NCBI GenBank assembly: GCA_027577415.1
Contig: JANBQS010000228.1
Location: forward strand, 1 to 25,525
DNA length: 25,525 bases
Direction of reading: 5' to 3'
Source: Coemansia sp. RSA 922
Taxonomy: Eukaryota; Kickxellomycota; Kickxellomycetes; Kickxellales; Kickxellaceae
Shown: in pieces, positions 7,755 through 16,040 of the stretch
Numbering within the stretch: position 1 is the stretch's first letter
Layout: every line of letters starts with the position of its first letter
The notes under the pieces: model-generated
Told to the model about the DNA's origin: nothing
What the model saw: the letters and a program-made list of their open reading frames with translations, nothing else
Databases searched by the model: none
Program-made: the position numbers and the translations under genes

Positions 7755-9823
7755 ATGGGAAACACTCAAACAAAGGACTCGTCCGAACACCAAGCACAAG
7801 GTAAACCACCAACACATATTTTAAACAAACACACTATATTATCTACAACAACAAATCTAATCAAACATAAACTATTATTATAGGCTTGGGATTACATGAC
7901 TTTGTATTACGACATGTCATTGGACGCGGTGCCTTTGGCAAAGTACGAGTAGTCGAACACGTCGAGACACGACGCAGCTACGCCCTAAAATACATTAGCA
8001 AAGCACTGTGCGCCGAACGACACGGCGAAGCCAATGTTATACAGGAACGCGCTATACTAGAAGAAATATCTCACGCCTACGTCGCCAACCTACGTTTCTC
8101 ATTCCAAACCACCCACCACGTGTTTCTAGTCCTCGACTTGATGCAAGGCGGCGACCTGAGGTTTCATATGAGGCGGCAGAAAAGGCTCTCCGAAGGCGTC
8201 ATCCGACTATGGATAGCCGAACTAGCCAGCGCCATCAACTATCTACATACCATCCATGGCGTAGTGCATAGGGATATCAAGCCCGAGAACGTATTAATGG
8301 ATCACGAGGGACATTTAGCTCTGACTGACTTTAACGCTGCGATTAGGATCACTGACAAGGCGCCGATGCATAGGGGTGTGGCGGGGACGACGAGTTATAT
8401 GGCGCCTGAATTAATTAGTGGTGGGGAGTATGCGGGTTCAGTTGACTGGTGGTCGTTGGGTGTACTAATGTATGAGTGTGTGTTTGGACATCGGCCTTTT
8501 CGTCGTAAGAGTCGTGATGACTTGCGTCGAGCTATTATCGAAGACGACGTGCAGTTTCCTGTCACTACTGATTCTAGAGTATCGTTGGACTGTATTTCGG
8601 CTATTCGCGGTCTATTACACAAATCTCCTGAGCGACGTCTGGGTTGTGATGGATTTGAGCGACTAAAGGCACATTCGTTTTTCGCGTCTATCGACTGGGA
8701 TGCCTTGGAGACGCGCGATATTACTCCGCTGTTTGTGCCGAATACTAGTACGGATAATTTCGATAAATCGCGAGTCAACACTGGTCAAGTTTCGACACCT
8801 CCTGGTGATAACGAGGATACTGTGGGGAGTTATCAGTCGGATGGTATATTGGATCGAGAGTATGCTAATTTCAATTACATCGAGTATTTGACTTTTAAAG
8901 CTTACGTCGAACAACACGGGTCAGTAACCGCCGAAGCTGTTGCAGAAGCTGTGGACGCGATTAGTACTCGAGATGGATCTAGAGCTCCGCCGCCACTTTT
9001 ACAGTTACGATTGGACGGACGACCTGTAGTACGTTCTAAAGTCAAGACATTGGATGCCGGAGCTTCGACAGTATCTTTGGTTCCAAGCAGTAACAGCGTT
9101 AGACGGCGTATCACTACTAGAGCGGTTGCCAGGCTCAAGCGAATGAACCCATCGATGGTCAGTTTAAACCAATCGTTCATCAGTGGACATGCCTCCGAAC
9201 GCCAGACTAGCGACGACACATTACGACATACCGATATTGATACTACGGAACTGCCTGGAAATGTACCTATTGATGCCGTGGTTTGGTCGGCGATGCTTCC
9301 GTCGCAAAGATTATTGGCTACTAGGTTCTGTGCCAAAATGACTCTTGACCGAATAACCGCCTCTCTACTAAGCGTATCACGAACCAGTCAGCCGCCCATG
9401 AACAGTAAACTATCTGTTACTCAGTTACCCAGTACTAAACCACGGAGCAGCAGCTGTTATGTTAGTAAGACCCAATCGACCCGTACAGATTGTCCGCAAC
9501 CACGAGCCGTAAACGCAGTAGGTCGTCAGTTACGACATTGGCCGAGTGTAACGAATACTACAAAGGACTCTAGTACACCACGACTCGTACCTATCGCTGC
9601 GCAGTGGAAGGCACCTAGGAAAGGAAAAATGGAGGCGCAGGCTTTGGTTCACAAGACTAATTACCCGCAGCTCAATAGTGACCCTGTTATTGTGGCTATG
9701 GCAGCTGAGATTGCTGCTGATGGGTGGGAAGTTATTCCAAAGTCAGCTGCTGCTAGCGTAGTAGCTCCATGGAATATCTTGTCTCCTAAACAAACGGCCT
9801 TTGGCAAAGTAGCTATTTTGTAA
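7755..9823 (+). CDS. STK32/YANK-type Ser/Thr kinase, spliced, N-myristoylated
   Basis: Two exons: 7755-7800 and 7884-9823, giving 661 aa. Exon 1 encodes MGNTQTKDSSEHQAQ; Gly2 with Thr6 fits the MGxxx(S/T) myristoylation consensus, so the kinase is probably membrane-tethered. In full-length numbering the Gly loop is GRGAFGKV (29-36), the ATP lysine Lys51 (YALKY), alpha-C Glu70, catalytic Asp146 in HRDIKPEN, then TDFN (163-166) where most kinases have DFG, and MAPE. TDFN, the GGDLR motif and an N-terminal MG start are shared with the STK32/YANK branch of AGC kinases. About 300 C-terminal residues are Ser/Thr/Arg-rich without a recognisable domain, making the protein much longer than human YANKs (about 400 aa). 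The uninterrupted frame alone would begin only at TTG 7886, so the splice supplies the true start. Confidence 0.87.
7801..7883 (+). other. Intron 1 of the STK32-like kinase
   Basis: 83-nt intron with donor GTAAAC directly after CACAAG, branch-like CTAAT (7857-7861) and acceptor TTATTATAG (ending 7883). It interrupts codon 16 after its first base. Joining 7800 to 7884 restores Gly and the frame of the kinase domain exactly. The intron is AT-rich compared with both exons. Confidence 0.8.
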
Positions 9824-10086
9824 ATGACGAGTCATGCGAAATAAAAACAGGTTGATGCATGATGTTACGTATTGTGAGAACGGAACAGGGGGGTCAGTTG
9901 ACTTACTGAGCCACCCCTTTTTGATGACTCGATGCCGATCCTTTTTTTTTTTTCCTTCTCTCTCACTCGGCATAAATAGCCAACCCGTCTCCCCGCTTCT
10001 CTTTCTCTTTTCTGAGGTGGGGTTTGGGGTAATAACCCACCCACCAAAGTATAAAAAATTTATCCATTCTTATTTTCTTTTTACCT
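9824..10086 (+). promoter_or_regulatory. AMP deaminase promoter with two TGACTC cores and TATA
   Basis: TATAAAA lies at 10050-10056, 31 bp before the ATG, and CATAAATA at 9971-9978; the second is better spaced for a normal leader. The Gcn4/Cpc1-type core TGACTC occurs at 9925-9930 and inverted (GAGTCA) at 9829-9834, about 160 and 255 bp upstream of the start. Two such hexamers can arise by chance, so amino-acid control is only a suggestion. The 3' end of the kinase mRNA also lies in this 263-bp gap. Confidence 0.35.
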
Positions 10087-12483
10087 ATGACTGCTGATGC
10101 CCTTCGTCGTTCTGAGGTGAGTTCTGCTAGCCTCAACAACGACCTTGAAGATGACTATGAAGACGAGGAAGATGCTGCTGGCAACAGCCACCATCCGTTC
10201 TTGAGCCGACGCTCTCTGTCCAAGGCCAGTTTCGAAGCCAGTCACGCGTTCGTCAACGCCATGATTATCCAGTCCTCCGAAGACGATACCTCAGTCCAAC
10301 CCAATACCGTCGACTCTGCTCCAAGCGATATCGGTACACCTCGGTCGATTCTAATGTCGCGCAAGCTCGGACAAGCCCACGCGGATGCTCTACTGCCGCA
10401 GTTGTCGCCACTTATGCCAGTGATTCCTTCTGATTTGCACTCGATGCCGCATCTGACTCTAGATGACGAAAGCCAGTCGACACAGGGTCAGGCCAGTACG
10501 CTGACTGTCGACGAGGACGATGATGAGGTTGTTAGTAGGAGGTTGGAGCGAGAGATCCGCAAGATGATGATCCGTACTCACCTCAATGGCGAGTCTGCTG
10601 AGGAGCTGGAGGGGATGAGCGAGAGCCCGCAGGAACTGCAGCGTATTGGCGAGGTGCTCAGTCGCTGTATGATGCTGAGAACAAAGTATATGCAAATCAG
10701 CATGCAGCGCGAGAGCGATAACCCAAGGAACCAAGCTCAGTGGCAGATTTATCCTGCTCCGCCTCCACCCGCCTGGCGCAACTTTGACCAGCCCGTTAAG
10801 GAAGATGCTCAGGAATTCGACCTCAACAAGTGCCAGATACCCGGTGACGATGGACGCACTTTTGCTATGGGCGATGACGGCGTCTACGCTGTCTTTGACA
10901 AAGACAGTGCTGTGCCGTTTACTATGGCGCCTTCTATTCGAGAGTTCTATATGGATCTGGATTTCCTACTCGACACTATCTCGGATGGTCCTGTCAAGAC
11001 CTGGGCGTTCCGTCGGCTCCGGTACCTGGATGCGCGCTGGCAGCTTTATGTGCTGCTCAACGAGCGCGAGGAGACCGCGCAGTCCAAGATGGTCCCCCAC
11101 CGCGACCTGTACAATGTGCGCAAGGTCGACGGCCACGTGCACTTGGCTAGCGCGATGAACCAGAAGCACCTTTTGCGGTTCATCAAGTACAAGCTCAAGA
11201 ACGAGCCGGACCGCCCCGTAATCGTGCGTGACGGCAAGACGCTGACTCTGCGCCAAGTCTTCGAGTCGCTCAACCTCACGGCCTACGACCTGTCGATCGA
11301 CACGCTGGATATGCACGCGCATAACGGCGCCTACCACCGCTTCGACAAGTTCAACCTAAAGTACAACCCGATCGGAGAGTCGCGTTTGCGCGAGATCTTC
11401 ATAAAGACTGATAACTTTATCGACGGCGAGTTCTTTGCTCAGATCACCAAGGAGGTTATCTCGGATCTCGAGCAGTCAAAGTACCAGATGGCAGAGTACC
11501 GGATCTCTATCTACGGAAGGTCGCCCGACGAGTGGGATAAACTGGCTGCGTGGGTCGTCGACCACAAGATTCTGTCGCCCAACGTACGCTGGCTCATCCA
11601 AGTACCGCGTCTCTACAACGTGTATAAGGCTGGTGGTCAAGTGTCAAACTTTGAGCAGGTTATTGCCAACCTTTTCGGTCCGCTATTCGAAGTCACCAAG
11701 GACCCTAGTTCGCATCCCAAGCTCCATGTGTTTTTGCAGCGCGTAGTTGGATTCGATTCCGTTGACGACGAGTCCAAACCCGAGCGTCGTATGCATAAAA
11801 AGTACCCGCTGCCTCGCGTCTGGAACACTCCCGATAACCCGCCCTACACGTACTATACGTATTTCATGCTGGCCAATATGTGCACTTTGAACCAGTGGAG
11901 AGGACGCCGCGGCTTTAACACTTTTGTCTTCCGTCCTCACGCCGGTGAAGCTGGAGATACCGAGCACCTGGCTGCTGCCTTTTTAGCCGCTCAGGCCATT
12001 AACCACGGTATTCTGTTGCGCAAAGTGCCAGCTCTTCAGTACCTGTACTATTTGCAGCAAATCGGCTTGGCTATGTCGCCCCTATCCAACAACGCTTTGT
12101 TCTTGGTCTACGAGCGCAATCCCTTCAACACCTTTTTCCAGCGCGGACTCAACGTCGCCCTGTCCACCGACGACCCTTTGCAGTTCCATTTCACTAAGGA
12201 GCCGCTGATGGAGGAGTACTCGGTCGCTGCTCAGATCTGGAAGTACAACAGCGTCGATATGTGCGAGCTTGCCATGAACTCTGTCATTCAGAGCGGATTT
12301 GAAGCCGAGGTCAAGCGTCATTGGATCGGTCGCGAGTATCTGGAGACTGGTCAGACCGAAGTACACAAGACCAATGTTCCTCTGTGCCGTCTCAAGTACC
12401 GTTCGTCGACGCTCGAACAAGAGCACGCCGTTATTGCCAAGATGGCTGCCACGGGCTCTGACGTCCTTAACCCAGCAAAGTAA
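10087..12483 (+). CDS. AMD1: AMP deaminase
   Basis: This 798-aa enzyme deaminates AMP to IMP, controlling the adenylate pool and purine interconversion in the cytosol. About 160 N-terminal residues are acidic and Ser-rich (DDYEDEEDAAG near 17-27), as is usual for the divergent regulatory region. The catalytic half is well conserved: VDGHVH with zinc ligands His350 and His352, the MHAHNGAYHRFDKFNLKYNP segment typical of AMP rather than adenosine deaminases, FRPHAGEAGD with His618, and the signature ALSTDDPLQFH with Asp695/Asp696. Single frame with no intron. The ATG at 10087 is 30 bp after TATAAAA and follows a pyrimidine-rich leader. The stop codon is only 21 bp from that of the convergent b5 reductase. 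Confidence 0.96.
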   Translation: MTADALRRSEVSSASLNNDLEDDYEDEEDAAGNSHHPFLSRRSLSKASFEASHAFVNAMIIQSSEDDTSVQPNTVDSAPSDIGTPRSILMSRKLGQAHADALLPQLSPLMPVIPSDLHSMPHLTLDDESQSTQGQASTLTVDEDDDEVVSRRLEREIRKMMIRTHLNGESAEELEGMSESPQELQRIGEVLSRCMMLRTKYMQISMQRESDNPRNQAQWQIYPAPPPPAWRNFDQPVKEDAQEFDLNKCQIPGDDGRTFAMGDDGVYAVFDKDSAVPFTMAPSIREFYMDLDFLLDTISDGPVKTWAFRRLRYLDARWQLYVLLNEREETAQSKMVPHRDLYNVRKVDGHVHLASAMNQKHLLRFIKYKLKNEPDRPVIVRDGKTLTLRQVFESLNLTAYDLSIDTLDMHAHNGAYHRFDKFNLKYNPIGESRLREIFIKTDNFIDGEFFAQITKEVISDLEQSKYQMAEYRISIYGRSPDEWDKLAAWVVDHKILSPNVRWLIQVPRLYNVYKAGGQVSNFEQVIANLFGPLFEVTKDPSSHPKLHVFLQRVVGFDSVDDESKPERRMHKKYPLPRVWNTPDNPPYTYYTYFMLANMCTLNQWRGRRGFNTFVFRPHAGEAGDTEHLAAAFLAAQAINHGILLRKVPALQYLYYLQQIGLAMSPLSNNALFLVYERNPFNTFFQRGLNVALSTDDPLQFHFTKEPLMEEYSVAAQIWKYNSVDMCELAMNSVIQSGFEAEVKRHWIGREYLETGQTEVHKTNVPLCRLKYRSSTLEQEHAVIAKMAATGSDVLNPAK

Positions 12484-12497
12484 ATCAAATATTGTTT

Positions 12498-12503
12498 TTT
12501 ATT
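12498..12503 (-). terminator. Poly(A) signal AATAAA of the b5 reductase gene
   Basis: On the minus strand AATAAA occupies 12503-12498, starting one base after the reductase stop (12505-12507). The cleavage site must therefore fall inside the end of the AMP deaminase coding region, on the opposite strand. Confidence 0.45.
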
Positions 12504-12504
12504 C

Positions 12505-13395
12505 TCAGAATTTGAATACATTGGTATATCCCAGCTCTTTCAAAACTCCACCAATATTGCCTTGCGCAACTGGTCCCGGACGCTCTCCACTTACTGCGGC
12601 GACCATTGCTGGTGGTCCACAAACGCCAATAAACGTAGAAGCACTAGCAGGCGGCATGACCTTCTCCACCACGGACCTATCGACATTACCAGCCATTCCT
12701 TGCCACTCGTTAGGTGCCGAGTTGAGGATATAATGAATGGCGAATTTGTCGGGATACTTGGCAGCAAGCGCATCTAGTTCATCTTTGAGGATAATATCGT
12801 CAGCCGTCTTGTTCGCAAACAACAGCGTGACCTTTGTGTGGTCGTCGGGGTTCTCCAATATGTGCCTGGTCAGTTGCAAGCAAGGGGTGATACCAGACCC
12901 GCCAGCAATAAGTCCCACATCCCTAAACGAGTCAGGACTATAGTCGAGAAAGGGCAATGGTCCCCAGACCTCCACTGTATCGCCGGGTTTCAGCGCGTGC
13001 ATTACCGGCGATACCAAACCCTTGTCATATCGCTTCACTACGATTTCAAACCACCCCTGCTGGTACCTTGCCGACACTGGTGTATAAGGTCGCCACTCAG
13101 TCTTGCCATCAGCTTGTCTGACTCGAAATAACACTGCTGAGGATACGTTGAACCCCAAGCGCTTATCGTCATCCAATTTAAACCTCAATCGCTTGACGTC
13201 GTGTGTCAGTTTCTCGCTAGACTCGAGAGAAATAGGCGTAAACTTTAGTCGACTCACTGTGGTGTCTGGCTCTGCGTTGTTGAAGAACCGGTATGCTGCT
13301 ATACCACCAGCCGTCGCTGCAAATAGTCCACCGGCTAACAGTATCTTCTTGGCACTAAAACCATTGGTGATAACAGGCAAGCGAGTATGTATCAT
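12505..13395 (-). CDS. MCR1: NADH-cytochrome b5 reductase, MCR1-type
   Basis: This 296-aa FAD enzyme passes electrons from NADH to cytochrome b5 or related acceptors for sterol and fatty-acid metabolism and redox defence. A positive N-terminus leads into one membrane segment (AKKILLAGGLFAATAGGIAA, 15-34), as in the outer mitochondrial membrane protein Mcr1. The FAD motif is RPYTPVS (102-108), the NADH pocket GGSGITP (165-171) and CGPPAM (259-264). The C-terminus GPVAQGNIGGVLKELGY resembles the Mcr1 ending rather than Cbr1. The frame is open 30 codons further upstream, but that extension only translates a T-rich leader into Phe/Tyr runs, so the ATG at 13393-13395 is chosen. One continuous exon. 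Confidence 0.92.
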   Translation of the reverse strand: MIHTRLPVITNGFSAKKILLAGGLFAATAGGIAAYRFFNNAEPDTTVSRLKFTPISLESSEKLTHDVKRLRFKLDDDKRLGFNVSSAVLFRVRQADGKTEWRPYTPVSARYQQGWFEIVVKRYDKGLVSPVMHALKPGDTVEVWGPLPFLDYSPDSFRDVGLIAGGSGITPCLQLTRHILENPDDHTKVTLLFANKTADDIILKDELDALAAKYPDKFAIHYILNSAPNEWQGMAGNVDRSVVEKVMPPASASTFIGVCGPPAMVAAVSGERPGPVAQGNIGGVLKELGYTNVFKF

Positions 13396-13762
13396 TGACA
13401 ATAAAAAAAATATAAATCTGTAATAAAAAAAGGAAAAGAGAAAGATGAATCGTGTGAATGCCAAGAATCTTTCGAAACCCCACATCCCCTACTCCGGATT
13501 GTAGTCTGCGTGTGGGGTATAGAGATGAGCAGCTTAATCTTGACAGCGGACCAAGCAGGTAAATATGTATGTTGTAGCATATAAAAAGTGAGAACAACAA
13601 GACCAGCATTCAATTGCAGTGGTGGTGGCCGACCAATATGTAAAATTAAAATGCTAGAAGCCCTATGCTCGTTAGCCTATAAGCCAACATCAATAAACAT
13701 GGTTAATTCCAAACCACATTAGTATTAACTAATCAAAAAAGGGGGATATTGTGATGTTGTCA

Positions 13763-13794
13763 TTGCCTCCTTTGCCTCCTTTGCCTCCTTTGCC
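13763..13794. repeat. TTGCCTCCT tandem repeat, 3.5 copies
   Basis: Perfect 9-bp units at 13763-13771, 13772-13780 and 13781-13789, plus TTGCC at 13790-13794. A single related TTGCCTCCTTTGC occurs about 190 bp upstream of F-box copy 2 (near 15855), so the array looks like an expansion of an ancestral promoter element. Confidence 0.65.
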
Positions 13795-13861
13795 AAGCCT
13801 TGCCCAAAGACATAAAAAAAGCGGCCAAACAAATTGGGCTGCTTAAAAAGGAAGTGCTTTC

Positions 13862-13880
13862 AGGAGGCTTCCTGCCTCCT
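13862..13880. repeat. Perfect 7-bp inverted repeat upstream of F-box copy 1
   Basis: AGGAGGC (13862-13868) and GCCTCCT (13874-13880) flank a 5-base loop TTCCT, 88 bp before the start codon. It reuses the GCCTCCT word of the nearby tandem repeat. It could be a protein-binding palindrome or a leader RNA hairpin. Confidence 0.4.
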
Positions 13881-13967
13881 TTTTTGCCTCACTATTCACT
13901 TCCAATTATTTATTTTTCATCAAGCTATCCAATTTCCAGCATTTTTACATATCCATTATTAGTCACT

Positions 13968-15668
13968 ATGTCATATCATATGTCGCCAGCTCAAGCTCTT
14001 CCTATCGATGTTCTACGCTCAATCCTCCAGAGGGTAACACAAGAACAGAAGTCGCCCATGCATGGATATAGCTTTCGGTTGTACAACTTAAAGGAGTTGC
14101 TGACTGTGAGCTCAGCCTGGCGACAGGTAGCCCTTGAATTCCTGTGGAGAAAGCTCGAGCTCAATATTGATGGCACGACTAACAAAGTACATCTTGGCAG
14201 CGCTAGGTGGCTGAAATATGATATGCTGCCATATAATCCCTCACATTTGGTTAGGGAAATTAGAATATATGTCCCCACATCAGATATTGTTAGTGGAATG
14301 GCTCATAAACTGTTGGTGAACTATATTGGAAATGCTACATGCTTTCCCTTTGCTTGCAAGCTTACTGTTGGTATAAATTACCTTATAGACGAGTGCATTG
14401 ATGATAAAGACATTGTCGTTGTCAATGTTCTTGAATTTGCCAAGTTACTCAAGTCAATGGCCCCAACAGCGGCTACAGTAAATGTGGTATGTCATGAAGA
14501 AGAGTGGCAAGAAATAAATGACAACCTTAGCGGCAATTTGGGAGAAGAGATATTAGCGACACTTGCAGGTGTGCTTTACGCCAACACAAAACAAGCACAA
14601 CTCATGTTACATGGTACTAATATTGAAGCTATGTCAACTGTTAACTCTATTCCGCCACTTTCCAGCTTAACAATAGCCTCTGAGTCTCAGGTATTACCTG
14701 GCATACACACTGGCCTGGCGCACAAGTCTGCCAGTACACTTCAATACTTAGATATTGCATTGGATGATTCCAACACGCTGATATTAAGTCAAAATGGTGA
14801 GGCTGTAGTATACCCGAATGTGCAGCATCTGCATATACCCTCTTGTACTATCAGCAGCTCTAATGCCAGAGTTATTTCCTCGGATTTTACTCCATTCCCT
14901 GTGCTAAAAACTTTGAGGCTGGAAGAACTTTATCCATTTAATGATGATGTGTTATTCCGAGGCAACTCTTCAACCCTAGAGTACCTGCATTTCCGCTTAA
15001 ATTACGATAATACTGTTATGCTTAACAAGAAGCGGGTGTTTGAAAACAGACAACGGAGCTTACAGAGTGTTCGTGTCTTCAGGGCCAGAGAATATGGGGA
15101 TGTGCCCGATAATTCAGAAGTTGAAACAAACAAGTTATTGAATCACTTAATGGGCGCCACTAGAAAGTTGACTATATCATATGTATTTATAACCAGTGCT
15201 TTTATTGCAACATCATTACAAGGAAAGGCATTCCAGAATGTCAAATCAATTGAGTTGGGAGGATGTCTTTCGTTATATGTAACGTTAGGTTTACTGAATG
15301 CACTTCCAGCCCTTGTCAAATATAGTGGTGGAATTAATAACCTGGGACCTGAGCTTTTGAGTATTGACACCAATGAGCGGTCTGACCACATTGCTTCTAC
15401 ATATTGTAATGTAGCAAAGAATTTGCAAACTTGGATAATCCCTTATGCTGGCGGAATTTTTTTCTATGAAACAGTTGATCATATTCTGCTTTTGGCGCTG
15501 GTATGCCCCAAGCTTTCGTGGATACGTTTGATATCTAAATCGTTACAAGATATTCATGTCAGAATTACTGATGCACTCAACAGCCAACCATATAGCAAGT
15601 ATGCTTCTCAGCTCAATAAGGTTCTAGAAATTGTCCGCTGGCAAAACAGCGCGGAAAGAATGGTTTAA
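13968..15668 (+). CDS. F-box-like protein, copy 1 (intact)
   Basis: This 566-aa protein is probably a substrate-recognition subunit of an SCF-type ubiquitin ligase. Residues 5-55 look F-box-like: ALPIDVLRSILQRV, then LKELLTVSSAWRQVALEFLW. The remainder has irregular Leu-rich segments (HKSASTLQYLDI, LKTLRLEELYPF) suggestive of degenerate leucine-rich repeats, but no clear repeat count. No signal peptide or membrane span. The frame is open upstream to 13800, but that part has no ATG and differs from the paralog; the ATG at 13968 aligns with the paralog's start. Copy 2, starting about 2.1 kb downstream, shares blocks such as SDIVSGMAHKLLVNYI. The F-box call rests on pattern resemblance, and binding partners are unknown. 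Confidence 0.7.
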   Translation: MSYHMSPAQALPIDVLRSILQRVTQEQKSPMHGYSFRLYNLKELLTVSSAWRQVALEFLWRKLELNIDGTTNKVHLGSARWLKYDMLPYNPSHLVREIRIYVPTSDIVSGMAHKLLVNYIGNATCFPFACKLTVGINYLIDECIDDKDIVVVNVLEFAKLLKSMAPTAATVNVVCHEEEWQEINDNLSGNLGEEILATLAGVLYANTKQAQLMLHGTNIEAMSTVNSIPPLSSLTIASESQVLPGIHTGLAHKSASTLQYLDIALDDSNTLILSQNGEAVVYPNVQHLHIPSCTISSSNARVISSDFTPFPVLKTLRLEELYPFNDDVLFRGNSSTLEYLHFRLNYDNTVMLNKKRVFENRQRSLQSVRVFRAREYGDVPDNSEVETNKLLNHLMGATRKLTISYVFITSAFIATSLQGKAFQNVKSIELGGCLSLYVTLGLLNALPALVKYSGGINNLGPELLSIDTNERSDHIASTYCNVAKNLQTWIIPYAGGIFFYETVDHILLLALVCPKLSWIRLISKSLQDIHVRITDALNSQPYSKYASQLNKVLEIVRWQNSAERMV

Positions 15669-16040
15669 AGCACCAGCTTTTAATTCTTTTCATGGCCAGA
15701 CATTGCCAATACTTTTTTACAATTACTATCGTTTGAGCTAGATCATGTTCTTTGTACGCCATTTAAGTATTTGCCTACTCTACAATAAACAATTAGTCAT
15801 TAACACTGGTGAACTGCGAACAAATGATAGCATGACATGGACATGTTTTGGCTTTGCCTCCTTTGCTGGACATTTTCCAATGTCTTTTTACAATGGCAGT
15901 CAAAGGATTGGCCAACTTAAAGAGAAAGAGCTTTTGGGGCTTCCCACTCTTCCTTTCTTCTTTGGTATTCGCTTCCAGCCATTTATTTTTTCACCAAGCT
16001 ATCCAACATTGCACTTTTCAACCAGCCATTAATATCCACC
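15669..16040. other. Intergenic region between F-box paralogs
   Basis: 372 bp. The distal part has no recognisable content. From about 15850 it resembles the upstream region of copy 1: TTGCCTCCTTTGC, a pyrimidine-rich stretch, then a CCATTTATTTTTTCACCAAG segment and CTATCCAA shortly before the ATG. The duplication therefore included the promoter. No gene seen. Confidence 0.5.

Larger units (their letters stand above)
13396..13967. other. Divergent intergenic region, MCR1-type gene / F-box gene
   Basis: These 572 bp separate the b5 reductase (minus) from F-box copy 1 (plus). They contain a T-rich leader for the reductase, TATAAAAAG at 13580-13588 in plus orientation, a TTGCCTCCT array (13763-13794) and a hairpin-forming inverted repeat (13862-13880). 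The last 80 bp resemble the same interval ahead of F-box copy 2, including CAAGCTATCCAA. I see no gene here. Base composition becomes clearly more AT-rich from here to about 23 kb. Confidence 0.5.

Noticed and set aside
9890..9918. Possible hairpin GGGG..TCAGT / ACTGA..CCCC upstream of AMP deaminase
   Set aside because: Only 5 bp pair next to a short loop, with an asymmetric internal loop before four G-C pairs; this is within chance for an intergenic region.
13800..13967. Upstream open part of the F-box copy 1 frame
   Set aside because: There is no ATG, the translated sequence follows pyrimidine-rich leader DNA, and the paralog starts at the position aligned with 13968.
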